Positions 22,101-35,570 are shown, counted from the stretch's first letter. The stretch is 64,000 bases of DNA from Aristolochia californica (GCA_029961685.1 JARWKL010000005.1:43189357-43253356), one strand, 5' to 3'. Made by a program: numbers and translations. Notes: generated by a model not told the origin, from the sequence alone.

Positions 22101-22385
22101 AACGGTTGCAATTTAATAAGCATGTTAGAATTGAAACTATATGGATACGAAAAGATAGATACATACGAATTCTGAGAGGCCTAAAGCTATAGAGAAAAAA
22201 TGAACAAGAAAGAATGCTCCAGAAATACCAAGGAGGAAGTAGATCCTGTTCAAGGTACAGAGCAAATTCTTCATAATACGGTAAAATATAGAAATCGTTA
22301 GGAAGTTCTCACCTAATGGATGTTCCAGAGAAGAATCTTTGTTCTCTTTTAGAAATTTTGATGCACCAAAGCAGCAGAAATTCAT
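19116..22385 (-). CDS. Receptor-like cytoplasmic Ser/Thr kinase (At3g09010 / CRPK1-like)
   Basis: Six coding exons (minus): 22385-22313, 22088-21976, 21802-21592, 21414-21177, 19767-19617, 19475-19116. They total 1,146 bp, 381 aa, with phases closing exactly. There is no signal peptide or membrane segment. The N terminus [11 protein letters not shown] has paired Cys that could be acylated. The kinase domain carries the Gly loop [10 protein letters not shown] (53-62), catalytic Lys K74 in [14 protein letters not shown] with D172, DFG with D190, and [23 protein letters not shown]. The Ser/Thr-rich tail ends MTQMLPR. The sequence is closest to Arabidopsis At3g09010 as I recall it, a relative of cold-responsive kinase CRPK1. 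Such kinases act at the plasma membrane in abiotic-stress or immune signalling, but the substrate here is unknown. A 5' UTR intron is likely: donor ATG|GTAAGTG at 23168, acceptor near 22456. Intron 4 is 1.4 kb. Confidence 0.92.
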
Positions 22386-23450
22386 CGCTATTTCGATCAG
22401 TTTCACAGTTTTCAAACAGAGCTTCTTTTTCACTTACTCCTTAGCACTCAATCTGACAAAGGGGTGAATGGAGATTCCTTAACTTTGAAGAATAAAGCTT
22501 GTGAACAAAAGCTGACTCATGTACAGGTCCATCAATTTTTTCCTTCAAGCACTAGAATTTTATATTCTGCAGCGATATGTATACTGCTCATCATCAGTCA
22601 CTTGAGATGAACTAATAGCATAGTTTAAAATCAATCATAAGAAAAAAAACATAAGGAGGCTTTGCAATTTGTTGATGGAGTCAAGTTAAGGTCTCTAAGT
22701 CACAAAAGAAATTTGTGAGTTAAAAAAAAAAGGATCCAATTTACAAATAACAACAGTGACTTAAGTTTACTAACTGGTGTGCACAAAAAAACACTCTCTA
22801 ATAACTGCCTTCATTAACATACACAAATAAGAACAAAATCCTCAAAGAGATGAAAACTTGTCACTTATCCTAAAATTCACAAATGAGAATCAGAAACCAA
22901 AATCACCCACACTAATCCTAAAAAAATCTTTGTCCAACAAATCATTCAAACCAGAGAATAAATTAAGAACATTAAATGACTCATAAACGTCAAGCCACAA
23001 GCACAAAAATGAAAAAATAAAATAAAAATTCTATTTTCCAGACAATTAGCCGAAGAACATTCCCTCCTTATCGACACTAGAAGACACACGTCTTTCAACC
23101 AAAAATTAAAACCCACTGCAAGAACATAAAACTAGAAAAAAGAGAAGTTTCAGGGAGACGACACTTACCATTCCGCTCCGACGCGATACCAAGTAGATCG
23201 ATATAGGAAACTCAATTCTGAGCTCCCCAAGCATAAAGCGAAATTGATCAATCACTAACAACGCAGAATATCTCGTCCGACCAGAATGATTTGACATAAA
23301 TGCAGAAACGGATCGAGCGGGCGAGAGAGAGAGAGAAACACAAGCAAGCGGCAGCGGGGGGTAGATCACAAACCCTTCGCAGAAATGGATGGGAACCGTA
23401 CCTTCGAATAGAAGCTCACAATTCAACAAATCGGTATTTTTAAAGTGGCG
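22386..23450 (-). promoter_or_regulatory. 5' leader, probable leader intron and promoter of the kinase gene
   Basis: On the minus strand a strong donor (ATG|GTAAGTG, intron start 23168) and an acceptor (TTTGTCAG|ATTGAG, about 22456) suggest a non-coding first exon upstream of 23168, spliced to the leader of the first coding exon. A GA/CT-rich tract (about 23318-23345) lies in the likely leader. Confidence 0.45.
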
Positions 23451-25440
23451 GAACTTTCTTTTTAATAATCCTGGTTTGCTCCCTTCCCCACCTTCGTTTT
23501 CTTCTAAATCTAGACGTGGCTCTTCTCAACAAAAACAGAAGTGAAAAAGTCCAAATAGTGTTTATGTGGAGCAAGAAAGAGACAGTGGTTGAGGACACAC
23601 TCTGTTTCACACTCGTCCTCCTTTCTGGATTTACAAGTGAAACGATTTCCCATTTCTTTATTAAATTTGTTGCGATGGACCTGGCCTTAAACCATTTCTC
23701 TCGCCGGCTCCCAATAAATATCTGCACTAGTCAAGAGTCTGCGCTCGCCGAGTCTGAATTCTGAGCTGAACACGGTAGAAGCTGGCAAAAAAGTAAAAAC
23801 AAACGCGGTAGACACAGACGAGGAAGAGAAGACGAAGGAATTTTACTCGACTAATACCCCTCCGACCCGCTACACCACCTGTTCTTGGCGTGCGTGACAC
23901 AAGTCTCCGGATCTGATTTCAGACGTTCGACGGTGCCCGCCAGCCCCGGCCCCCAGGGTAAATAATCAAAATAAGGATATTTATTATGCGGTAATTATTA
24001 ATTAGATCGCCTTAAATAATTAATTAATTAATTATTCTGATCAGAAAAATTCTCACCCAATTAAAGAATTCAAAATAGGAATTCTCCACCCAATAGTGAA
24101 TCCGTTCAAGATGACTTGGACTCGCCCAAAAGTCCTTGGCACGAGATGATTGACTTGGACTAAATCCTTCAAGGAATCTCTTCCTACACAGGCCTTCGCG
24201 AAGAACTACGAAAACGAAACGACGACGGAGAAGGATCGGGATCGGGATCGGAGTCAATGGAAGTGCACCGGCCAAAGCCAAAGAAAGATTTTTCATTACG
24301 ATATCAGTTTGTTTAGTGATAATTGCCGGTGATAGTTACAGGATGCGACTTCTTCTTATAATTGGACTGTTTTATATAAACAAATGAACGATGCGTTCTA
24401 GTCCCAATCACCGGCGACCGTGGTAGCAGAAAATGGAGAAAGATTGAGAAGGCTTGCCTTTGTCCTCACCACACATGATGGATATGGTGGTTGAGAACCG
24501 GATCGATGTGTCGTTTTGAAATGGGAACTACGGAGCCCGCCCGCCGTAGTCGGAGCTGCTGAGACCTGTCGAGCTTGCGGCTTCCAATCTGTTTCTGTTG
24601 TCCCATTACATGTGACGACGGATCGTCCAGACATCCAGATGGACAGACAATGACGAGCGCTGGTATCCGTGTTGGTGCCGTTGGTAATAAGAGGCCATAA
24701 GTGGGAGTGGTTGACTAGACCGGCTTGTTTCTGTGGATGACGGAGGTTCCAGTCCAAACAGATATATGGATACGGTAGAAATTTTACAATTTACCCATTT
24801 TCTGCTTTTCTCCATTAATGGTCAAGCGTTGGAAAGCCACAATGACAATTCACACCTACCCGAGTTTGTTTGCTCTTAACACTCTGGCATGGGCGTGACG
24901 CTTTTCATTCTTACACTGCTGCAGCAGAATTTTTCTGAGATTACGCGACGCTGTCTAGACATTCTCACATTTTTTCAAGCCGATTTCTGGTCACAAAGGC
25001 GCCTCCTTCGAACCTGCTGCTTCTCTTTTTTCGGTGACATCGGCCTCTTTAGAAGACCAAGACCAGATATCAATGTTAACAGTTTTCATTATAAACGGTT
25101 TCTCATAGACACAATTAGTCTCAAACTTTTATCAGTTGCAATTGCCGGTAGTTGTCATGAATAACCTTGATGGGAAGTTTGACAATCTTTTATTAACTTT
25201 TTGGTTCCCGATTTCGTTACCCTTCAATTTACACCATTGTTGAGCGTGATCAAAGGCCGAAATCGCCAAACAGAAACAGAGAACAGATATTTTTTAACAG
25301 AATCTGATTGTATGGAGAGTGGTAGATTCTTGCTTCCGTTTGCATTTATAATATAAATTTATAACGTTATAAATTTATATTTAAGTCTTTACAATCAAAC
25401 GCTCAGTTATTAGATTAATTTGTTGCTGCGTTGGAATATG
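23451..25440. other. Intergenic region, no gene recognised
   Basis: Several open frames of 60-120 codons occur on both strands, but none shows a recognisable domain or consistent splice signals. The part at 23760-23960 is moderately GC-rich. I see no RNA gene. Confidence 0.3.
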
Positions 25441-25446
25441 GGCTCC

Positions 25447-25757
25447 CGGTCTTAAATTAATCATATTGGGTCCTCTCATGTTAGAACATGTTACCATATT
25501 CCGGCTGCCGATCTTAAATTAATCATGTTGGATCCTCTCATGTAATTCGGGAATCTCCCTATTCACAGACAAGGACATTCATGATTCCATTTTTAAACAA
25601 TTATTTTCAGTGAATGGTGAAAAAAGGCAACTAGATGTTAAGAGGAAATCTATAAATTAGCCAGACAAGGACATCCATTATTCCATTTTTAAACAATTAT
25701 TTTCAGAGAACGGTGAAAAAAGGCAACTAGATGTTCGAGGAAATCTATAAATTATCC
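25447..25757 (+). repeat. Two adjacent tandem duplications (~61 bp and ~96 bp units)
   Basis: A ~61-bp unit containing CTTAAATTAATCAT and CCTCTCATGT occurs twice at about 25447-25560. Immediately after it, a 96-bp unit (AGACAAGGACAT...TCTATAAATTA) occurs twice, at about 25567 and 25663, with roughly 90% identity. Nothing coding is involved. Confidence 0.8.
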
Positions 25758-25837
25758 ACACCAGACGAGAGTGTCAAAAACTTCTAAGCTTTTTTCTACC
25801 AAATGGGTAGATGTACAGCACAGCCCACGTGGGAGAT

Positions 25838-26200
25838 TGTTAAGAAATTCACGTTTCTTATTTTAATTTGGATAATATATTTATTATATAATTATATTTT
25901 TTTATTTTTAATAGAATGAGCTGAAATTAAGTGATCTAATTTTGTCAAACCCATTAAGGAATGGGTCATAGATATGGGTCATAAATATGGACCAATTGAG
26001 TAGATACCATAGAAAATTATGGTAACCTTTTATAAGGAGACACATAATGGTTATGGTCCCCAATATATTAAATCACACACAGTTTTACTTCTCCCCCCAT
26101 CTGGAAGAGAGGCGATTTAGTTAAGGAATAATTGTTTTCAATCCTTATATTCTAGCATGTTATAAATTTTGGATTAGAAATTACTATTACGGATTCTACC
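25838..26200 (+). mobile_element. Possible solo LTR
   Basis: The stretch starts TGTTAAGAAATTC, has a TATA-like TTTTATAAGGAGAC at about 26030 and a C-rich patch, and ends near GGATTCTACCA. The layout resembles a copia-type LTR, but there is no second copy in the window and no target duplication that I can see. Confidence 0.25.
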
Positions 26201-27469
26201 AAGAGGATCACTAGCTGGCCCTGTAAATGAGAAAGGGTTTCTCCTTTCTGCATAAATTCCTTGTCATAAGTAACCACGTACACATCTCAGACATTCAGAG
26301 CACACTGTGACTAAAACCAGCAAGCTCCCCAAGAGAGTTCATGCATGAATTTATATCCATTCAAGCAAGTGAATATCATATCACGACGTGCAACAATAAA
26401 GATGGTGAAGCCAACAACCCCCTTCCCCCTTATAAGCAGATCCTTGTCAGCAAAATTCAAAACAGGACATTCTATGTTTGTTTCTCTATTCCACAAGCAC
26501 AAAAAAACTAGTCTATAACATCTCTGAAATGAAAAATAAGGGCATCTCCACAGGCATATAGGAATCAGAGGTTGATAGGATTCATTACCGTTCTTCCCTC
26601 TTGAGGCCTCACTCATCTATGTTTCTCACTTCTTTGTATTTTCTGATCTCACTTTATCTTCATCATACATAGGGCGAGAACTTTGCCTGAGCAATATATA
26701 GTGTCATCCCTTCCCTTTTGGTATCAGTGTGAAAGGAGGTCTGTCCTCCCCCTGTTCATCGGAGAGAGGGCAGGAGCCAGGAGCCCTTCCTGTGATGGTA
26801 ACAAAGAGAGGGGAGATGAGAGTTAGCAACCCTCTTGCCCTCTCTTTGTCGCCCTTCACCCTTTTAACTGGAATTATAGAGAAGGATCCCTCTGTAGATG
26901 ATAAGGATATAAACATGCCCCTCCCTCTTCTACTAACTAAAAGAGAAAGACTGTTAGTTGCTTCTCATGGATAATCAAGTTAACAGTTCCTATTTTTTAG
27001 GGTCCCTTAGATGTATACGTGGTCCATTTATTAGTAGTAAACAGAGATTTTCTACCCCGATACAAATAGATTCTTCAAAGAAGGGATAGGTCCATTTATT
27101 TTGAGAGAGAACTCCATAAGCAGGATAGCCAAACCATTACCAACCTCCTATGGTTGGTTTAGAATTTTGTAACCTGACTCTGATCTCCAGAATGTAGACC
27201 TATGCTGTACCTCGAAGGTCATAGCAATGACCACCTAGTGTTCTTTCAACATTTTCCATTTTCATGCTCTTATGTTACAACATTTTCAGGGTGTACATAC
27301 CCGTCGTTCGCAATTAGTCACCAATTCTTGTACAACTGCAGAAAAGGTCAACAAGAAAACTACAGGACCGACGATAGCTTCCAAAAACCCAAAGAATATA
27401 ATACCCTTTAATGCTGGCAACCCTGCAGTTCCAGTGCAGGCAATATGTGGCGTTACCTACCACGCTGGC
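26201..27469. other. Spacer and 3' UTR of the BPP gene
   Basis: No further gene is recognised. The right-hand few hundred bases should hold the 3' UTR of the minus-strand BPP gene ending at 27470. Confidence 0.35.
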
Positions 27470-30400
27470 TTAATGGAGAGAAATGGCCTCCCTTCTCACA
27501 CCCCCAAGGTCATCTTCAATTTCGATCCCTTCCAAACAGAGGGCATTGTTATTTACACTCTGCTCAGAACTGCAATTGCTGCTTGTAGCAATCGGTGAGT
27601 CCGAAACACTAATTGTCCTGCTTCTCACAGGCCCTGACCTTACACTGTACATGGAAGAAGCGGGAATATTCGTCATAAGTGGGTGTAGATTGCCTGGAAT
27701 GCTTCTTCGAAAATCCTGCACAGAAAGAAAGAGCAAAATCAAAATGTTGCAAATTACAGAGATCTAGCCACAAAACCACAATCAACCTACACAAATTGCA
27801 CAAAATACTGCACAGGTAAACTGGACTAATTAAAAAATTGCTCGACAAAACAGGACACACCATATGCCTGAGAGCCATGTCTAATGATTTCTTTGAGAGA
27901 TTTCTGCCAAAGCCTGAGCTATCTGGCGATGAGGATGACTTGCCAGCAGTGTTACCAAGGGAGGATCGCTGCTCATCTACTTTAGGAGGTGCCAACTTTC
28001 TCATGTTTATTACCCTCTCAACCATCTTAGTTCCTATCAAAACAGGACTCGGACAATCGCTACCATTGGAATGTGATCGGTTTGTCAAGACAGAACTTCC
28101 ACTGCCATGGTTACTACCATTAGATGCCCTCCCTCTTGAAGGAGAGCAAGATTGCCTTCGTGGTCTGCCATTTGGAGAAGGTTCGACAGAAGAAGAACGA
28201 GTACTGGGGGCTCCAGGTCTGCCCCTTGAGGCCGACAATGGCCTTTCAGGCAGAGATGTCCTTAGATTAGGTGGAGCATCAAGTGAAAACCCAGGCATCT
28301 CTGAAGGCTTCCATGGCCTAGATTTCACTGTGGGGGAGGTTCCACGTGAGGGAACAGGATTTTTTGGTGGGGGTGCCGTCTTGGTAACTGAGGATGAACG
28401 ACCAGGTGGACCTGTACTTGCAGGTCTACTGGACGGAGTTGATGGGCGTCGGGTTGGAGTTGCTGATCTTGTTGCAGTCTTGGCTGCCGATGGCAGAGTT
28501 GGCCGGGCTGTTGGAGTGGATGATCTTGCCACAGCAGCTGATGGTTTTGTTGAAGGAACAGTGGGTTTGGAAGGTATGCTGGCCCGTGATGTGGGTGTGG
28601 AAGGTCGTGAAGGTTTAGATGTAGAAAGTAAAACAGGCCTTCCACTAGGCGTTGCAGGGCGAGAAATTCGAGAAGTGGTTGACCCAGGTCCTCCTGATGA
28701 CGAGGGCCTCCGAATTCCAGTACTGGAAGAGTTCAAGCCAGGAGATGAGGATGGCCTAGTCACTGCATTTCCCCTTGAATTGGGCTGCCCCTGAGGATTG
28801 GCTAACTGCACATATAAGCAAAAAATGAAACACCTGCATGGAAATGAAGCAAAAGCCTAATGTGTTCATGACACAGGCATGTCAATAAAACTCAACAGAA
28901 ACAAACCTAAGATACATTGAGCAAAATGAAAAATGTCCACAGCAGAAGTGAGTTCAGGACTCACTCTTGATTTCATCGCAGTGGGTCGAGTCTTGGGAGT
29001 CCCAATCTGACTCATCACTGTATGCTTGTTTGTCTCTGCCTCGAGAGAAGGAAAAAGAGGGGTGCCTGGGGGAGTCAAAAGCCTGCAAATAGACAAGAAC
29101 TCCCAATAACTCCAACCATTAAGGGTAGAACAGTTCTAACAATTTTACATATATAAAAACCACATTCAGTCCTTCAAGCAGAACCAATGACAAAAACAGA
29201 TTAGAGTGAATACAAAACATTCTGCTAAATAATCTCACAGTTGCCAAGCACATGTTTCATTCGTCTTTAAGACTACTAGCAGCAAAAACTGACTCAACTA
29301 AAGAAGAATTAAGGCCTGAATCAAAATAATAGTTAATAGAAAGGAATCCGACAGGTAAATATTCTCTCCTATTTGCTTTGGTATTTTATTCCTGTCTATT
29401 AAGAAGGGTGATAAAAAAAAATGAAAACCACTATTCTAGTAAAAAAAAAAACAGTTTTGACCTTTGTGATCTCCTAAAATGTTTGACTGCAGCAGACGCA
29501 AAATAAGCCACTCAAAGATCATATCAAAAGAGGGTAACAAAACCTAATACAACACCCTAAAAAAAAGTGATCATGAAGAACACAATCATTGAATTTCTCT
29601 TGCAGCCCCTTTTATATGCCAATTCATGCATAACCAAACTCTAGGGAGCAGGCAAAAGGGGAAAACCAATGATCACTACATACCACAGAAGCTGTGCACA
29701 CCAAATATGACATCCAACACTTGTAGCAGTCTTAGCAAATGAACATTATTAGTTAAATATGTTTAAATGAGAACATTACATTTTCGATTCTAACATCAAT
29801 CTTCTTCTGAAAGCATTAACACTAATCTTTGTTTAAAAGTACTATTGGTCCTATCCTTTTTTAAGTCTTTCTACTACATCAGGTCCATACTTGGTTACCC
29901 TGTGAGGCTCAAAATCAAGACCATAAAAATACTAATTTAATGGGAAAGTGTTTAATTTCAGATTCAATAACATAAATGTGTATCTGGATCAACCTGAATA
30001 ACCATCTGTGGGCTGGCTTATGATATAGCAGTTCATGGTGGAAACAAGCTTGAGACTTGATCATTCATACTGGCAATACTACGTAATTATCTTACCAATC
30101 TTGTTGGTAGATAATTGCATAACACACGTGAGATTTCCATGTCTTCTACAATAAATGGAATATAACTGCTATGGATACAACCTAAAATCACGATCTGCAA
30201 CACTTGATTTAACCTCGGAGTGCATTTTGTGTCTCCAAATGCTTTAAATAGCACAGGATATTTTGAAACTGATTATTCTCCCTTAACCAACATCATCCCA
30301 AATAGTTTTTTGAACGATAACAGATGCAACACTTGCCAATGTAGAAGATCTAGTTGAAGAATATCTAAAGACAAAAAAATCACCCCAAAATTTCTCATGT

Positions 30401-31027
30401 TTATGAAAGCAGAAGAAAGAAGGAGGCTTCATTTAAAGAGGCCTGAATTTCCTATTTTGAGTACAAGTTTCAAGAAAAGAAAGTCCTAAATTAGAAAATT
30501 CTCTAAGTTGCAATTTCCTTTTTCAAGCATGCTGAAAATAGTAGTTTTAATTAGACAATTAACTTTGCTAGCAACTTGCTGTTTTGGTTAAAAGCTTCAA
30601 TTAGAAAGTTATTTCTAATGGTAGTTCCATGTTTTAAATTCCCTGTTTTAAGTTTGGTTTTTTTTTTTTTTCAGAATAAGTATAGCCTAAAATTAGAAAG
30701 TCTTTAAGTTAAAATTATTTCCTATTTTTGAGTTGTTTCCAGCAAGAAAAACTAAATTAAAGAAAGTCCTAGATAGAGTCTACTTCCTAGAATGGACAGC
30801 ATATGAGTGTCCTATTTTATTCATCTATATGCCCATAAATAGCCCTCACACGTAACACAGTAATTACTCTGTTGCTATTGAAAAAAGTTCTGGTTTTTAT
30901 TCTTGTAACTTACCCTTCTCTTTTTTCTCCATTTGCTAATTTTTCTACTAGCTGCAGAAACCCTACGGTAAAAACTGTAAATCTAGGAGGAAGAGAGAAA
31001 TTAAGAAGAGAGAAAGAGAGGAATGAA

Positions 31028-31092
<65 letters not shown>

Positions 31093-34080
31093 CGTGAATT
31101 CAGTCTCCTTGGGGGTCATGCCCAAGCCCCAACCTCTTTATTAAGTGGGCTTGAGCAATTTTACAAATATATCCCTCTACACTTAAAAACAACTTAACTT
31201 CTTATATCTCCCATAATACATATCCAAATTACATAAATATAAAATAGAGATACAAATAAAGATGTAGAATAAGATAGCGTAGAATGTAAGAATCACAGCA
31301 GATCTAAAAAGACCAAATTACCCTTCTGCTCATTTCTTAACACCTACTTTCTATCCTTCAAGTTTTATCATTAAACTCGAATCCAAACTCTAGTTTTCTA
31401 CGTTATTGCTAAAATCTAAATCCATATTGTAGGTTTCCAAGTTGTTGCTAAAATCTAAGCTACCCATACTCTAGAAGAAGCATTCAACTTTGCTATTTCT
31501 TGAATCTAAACCACTATGCTATGTCAATTAGTATCAGAGCTACTATTCGCATTTTGGGTTAGATTCAAGCATCCTTCATAAAAGTCAAGAAAATTGCTAA
31601 ATTCATTCTTGCACAGAAAATATGGAGGCAAGTCAAAGCACATCGTGAGGAGTTCCACAAACGCCCAGAGGAGTTATGAGCAGAGATGGCCAACAAATTT
31701 GATTTAATTAGTCAACAAATTTCAAAGCATTACAAAGCTCAAAGTTCAAGTTGGAGATAAAGCCGTTGAGTTAGTAACCCCTAAGCCACTTGATCCAACC
31801 CACCCATCACTAATGAAGGGCTCATGTCCAAGTAAGATGTTTTATGAGAAAAATCATGACAATAATTTTGGAGTCTCAAGGTACTCCAAACACAAAATGG
31901 ATTCAGGTTTTAAAAAGGAGATTCCTGGATTCAATGGTGGACAAGAAGCCAATGATTATCTAGATTGGACAGGTCACTAACAATGTGTTCAAAATCAAGA
32001 AATTTCGGCATAAATTTAAAGTTCCTATGATTGCAAGTAAATTAGGGGGATGAGTCGCTGCTTGGTGGCAAACCCTCACCTTACACTGAAAAGAAGAAAG
32101 TCAAGAGGACTTAGTGGCAAGTTATGTTTGTGATCTAAAAGCTCACACACAAATATTTCTAATGCTAATCAAAAGGCCAAGTTTCTTGAGAAGTGGTACA
32201 GCCAACACTCTTCCAAACCTTCTATCACCCAAAACAGTACCTAAACATTTAATACACCCATTGCCTCATCCCAACCCCAAAATCCAGCAACCAACCCCTC
32301 ACTATTTTATAGACTAACCATCCAAAATTTCATCTCAAAACCCACCCAACTAAAACAAACTTTACCTGTCACCAATGGGAAAATCTGGTCAGTATAAATC
32401 TCAATGTCCTCAAAAGGGAAAGCAATTGCTAGTCCATAGAGATGGAAGTTTGAAAAGGTAGCACTGTTTACTGTTGATGACGAGGAAAAAGAAAATTATG
32501 ATGAAAATCTAGAAGAAAAAACTGAAATAGTTGATGCTTCAGATTATGGCCCAAGTTTGATGAATAAAAGGGTCTTGTACACTCCTAAACAGGAAATAGA
32601 TTGGTTGAGGCTTATCATCTTTACAACTACATGTTGTTGGGGAGGACATGCAGCAAAAGTTATTATTGATTCCGCTATTTGTGAGAATGTGATTTCACAA
32701 GATGAGGTCTCTAAACTAAACTTGAAGATCTAAGTTCACACACATCTTTAACGAACTAGCATGGTTCAATAATGCTAATGAAATGCAAGTGTCTCAAAGA
32801 TGCTTAGTTACTTGTACAATTGGAGACAGGTTATCCACACTCTAGAGGAAGCATTCAACCTGTTATTCCTTGAATCTTAACCAACATACTACATCAATTG
32901 GTATTCCTATGTCAAACCACTTGTAGTTGACATTATAAGGGACCAATTTGAAAGGAAAAACAACAGCACAAAAAATATGTTGCCTTATTCTTAAACCTTT
33001 CAAAGACTGAGGACCTCTCGATTTCTTCCATCTTGCTCATAAGCGACTCTTATAGCAGTAACCAGTTAAAAGATGTCCAACCAAATCATCCAGAAACTCC
33101 TTGCTATCCGATATACCAACACCTTTTTCCTTCGATAATGAGATAAATCCATGGATCCAGGTAATGACCTTCACCAGTTATTTCATCTCCAACGGCCAAT
33201 TCTTATGGTCACAACAATGACAATTCCACCAATTTCTTTCCTCTGCAAAAGAAATTTTTCCTCACTGGCAATGTTTAAAAGTTTAAGTTGTAGAACATAC
33301 AAACCCAACTTGAACTCTTATTTTCTTGTTTTTCTTTTTTTCTTAATAGCCACAATGAGATAATTCTTACAAATTAGAGCATGTAAACAACTTGTTAGAC
33401 AGCACAAACCAACATAACACAGACTCATATGAGAATGTTAGACCAGACCACAAGTAATAAATTTCAACTACAGAATTACAATATTACCAATCATAATCAC
33501 TTTTATCACCCTCGGAGTTCAGGAAATCATCAGTTGCAGTCTTGCGTGGTGGGGTAGATGACATTATCTTGAAGATGGGAGAACTGCCTCCTTTTTGCCC
33601 TATAGACATCCAAAGTAAATAGATGAAAAGAAAAAGAAAACAAGTTAATGCAGAACTCTCATTGACATTATTCAAATAAGCGCCCAGAAGTCAAAATTTC
33701 TAATATGCAGATTTTAACAGGGAAAGAAAACAGTCAACACGGAAGGAAGGAAAAATTAGCTCTGTGGTGATCTTAAGTCAATAGAGGATCCAAACTGTGC
33801 CCAGCAAAATCAAAACATAAACTGATCTAGTAACGAAACTCTTTTTGGATGGGAAAATACCAAGAAAGACAACAGCCAAAAAAACTGTACCTAATGGGGA
33901 GGCCAATTGATCAGGACTCTGCAGAAGGAGGTTATTTCGTTCCTTCTCTCGTTTCCTCATCTCAAGAAATAGAGCAAGTTCTTCTTCTTTCTCCTTCATC
34001 ATCGTGCCAAGAGTTCTTCCAGGTCTCTGCTGCACTGATGTCTGCTTTGGCGACTCCGGGCCCCTAAAACTGCGATTCAT
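27470..34080 (-). CDS. Ser/Pro-rich basic protein, BPP family (microtubule-associated)
   Basis: Five coding exons (minus): 34080-33891, 33599-33488, 29082-28965, 28805-27861, 27715-27470. They total 1,611 bp, 536 aa, in consistent phase. Family landmarks in order: MNRSFRGPES; the charged helix MKEKEEELALFLEMRKREKE; DDFLNSEGDKSDYDW; LLTPPGTPLFPSLE; a long Ser/Pro/Thr/Arg-rich region of SRPSTPTSR-type repeats; SPTVKSRPWKPSEMPGFSL; PNLRTSLPERPLSASRGRPG; RRQSCSPSRGR; GTKMVERVINMRKLAPP; KKSLDMALRHM; IPGNLHPLMTNIPASSMYSV. This matches Arabidopsis At2g40070/At3g09000, the basic proline-rich proteins reported to bind cortical microtubules in growth control. The product is disordered and highly basic in the middle. 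The second intron (29083-33487) is 4.4 kb because of a gypsy-like insertion. The antisense strand of exon 4 is also open, an effect of its biased codons. Confidence 0.93.
31033..31089. repeat. (GA)n microsatellite
   Basis: An uninterrupted GA dinucleotide run of about 57 bases in intron 2 of the BPP gene, just upstream of the gypsy remnant. Confidence 0.97.
31450..32905 (+). mobile_element. Degenerate Ty3/gypsy-like retrotransposon remnant in BPP intron 2
   Basis: On the plus strand, opposite to the host gene, a frame near 32630-32740 reads GGHAAKVIIDSAICENVIS, like the aspartic-protease region of plant gypsy polyproteins (IIDGGSCENV-type). Gag-like fragments lie upstream but with stops and frameshifts. 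A ~75-bp segment (ACTCTAGAAGAAGCATTCAAC... to CAATTAGTAT) at about 31468-31545 recurs at about 32839-32905, as expected of LTR remnants. The first copy is followed by GTATCAGAGC, a primer-site-like motif. No reverse transcriptase or integrase is visible, so the element is short and dead. Confidence 0.6.
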
Positions 34081-35570
34081 CGCACTTCGAGATATAAATT
34101 CCAAAGAAAACTCTATGAACAGAGGCCTAAAACCTGATGCTCATCAATCACTTCAAAACTACAGCCACTCCGAAAAATGAAACGTCAGTCAGATGCCCAC
34201 CAAACTAAATTGACGATATAGATCTAAAATCCAGCTCAAAGGCCGCAAATGTCTGCACGGAGAGCTGGCACTCGACAAGCATTTTCCCTATCACTTCCAA
34301 AACCAAATCTCTATCGAGAGATACAAAAATAGTACACAAGATTTTCAACCTCAAACCACTCATTCCATCGCATCACCACTCCACACCAGAACTCTTTCAT
34401 AACCTCTCAAAAGACGAGTCCTTTCTTTTTTTAAATAAGTCTCTACCGACCAAGAATCAAAGACATAGACGTACAAAATAGCTCGATTATTGCAGGAAAC
34501 ACCAGAAAACGGGCAGCATTTCACTAGTTCCCCTTAAACCCAACCATCACACCGAAAAAAAAAAAAAGCCTTCCGCACCTCGTACTAGCGACCTAATTTT
34601 CATCTACTCCACCAAACATCAGCTGTTCTCAAGCTTCGCTAGCTTTAGCGAAAAAAATAAACACAAAACCAAAACAATACAAAAAACACCGTCTTTGTTT
34701 CTAAGATCTGCTACAACGAAGCTGGTAGGTCAAAAAAGGAGAAAACAAAAACCAGAGCTGAGAAGATTTTTCCTACTCCTTCAGTCGAACAGTGGAAGAC
34801 ATGAGGTAAAAATGGAAAGAATGCGCGAGACACTCGGGGGAACAGGGACGAAGTCCTCTCCCTAGGCCTCGCTTTCAATTTTGTTGACGGGACAAAACAA
34901 CTCTGGCTAACTCTCGTAAAAGCTACGTTTTTCAAACGGATAACAAAGAAGAGCAACTGATTTCAAAACAACCATAAAAGTTCACATAAATACTATAATG
35001 CCACTCTTTGTCCATATTCGGGCTTCCGCATAGGACGCCGCCGGTCCGTGAATTTTATCATTTGTCCCATTTAGAAGAACCTATCTTAATTAGGGCCAGT
35101 CATGGGTGGTTAAACTGAGAATTAGTCCCCACTTAGACTTAGTTTTACCTCGAATTTCGACGCGTGGCGATAAAAATTTAAATACTTTTATAATTATAAT
35201 AAATTTATTATAAAATTAATTTAAAAATAATATATATCAAATAAATTATAGTAACTTTATATAATTTAATATTTTCTTATCTCTAAATTTGATTTGAAAC
35301 CTTCCCTTAATATAAAAAATTAGAGTTTAATCACAGGTTCTCAAGTCTAATAAGGCAAATTAAATAGCTAAGGTAAAAACTCGAACCCGACTCAACTCGA
35401 GATAAAACTCAGTTTTTAACTCGAGGTTATATAGTGATTTTCCTGATTCGCCTCTTTGGCTTTATCCGGTAGACTCAATTTTCACCACAAGGAAACAAAG
35501 GCGCTCTGACACTTCGACACGTTTTTGAATTTTAAATGGGTCGACCAGAATCAACAACCCGGAGACTCAG
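34081..35570. other. BPP 5' leader/promoter and AT-rich spacer
   Basis: The first several hundred bases should contain the 5' leader and promoter of the minus-strand BPP gene. 35150-35420 is strongly AT-rich. No gene is seen. Confidence 0.35.

Noticed and set aside
24398..24757. 119-codon minus-strand open frame
   Set aside because: No domain, no companion exons, and overlapping frames of similar length; not distinguishable from chance.
27838..28794. 318-codon plus-strand open frame
   Set aside because: It is the exact antisense of BPP exon 4. The Ser/Pro/Arg codon bias keeps the opposite strand open, and BPP landmarks on the minus strand are unmistakable.
30872..31144. 90-codon frame with a long Arg-Glu run, and its Ser-Leu antisense
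   Set aside because: Produced by translating the (GA)n microsatellite in a BPP intron.
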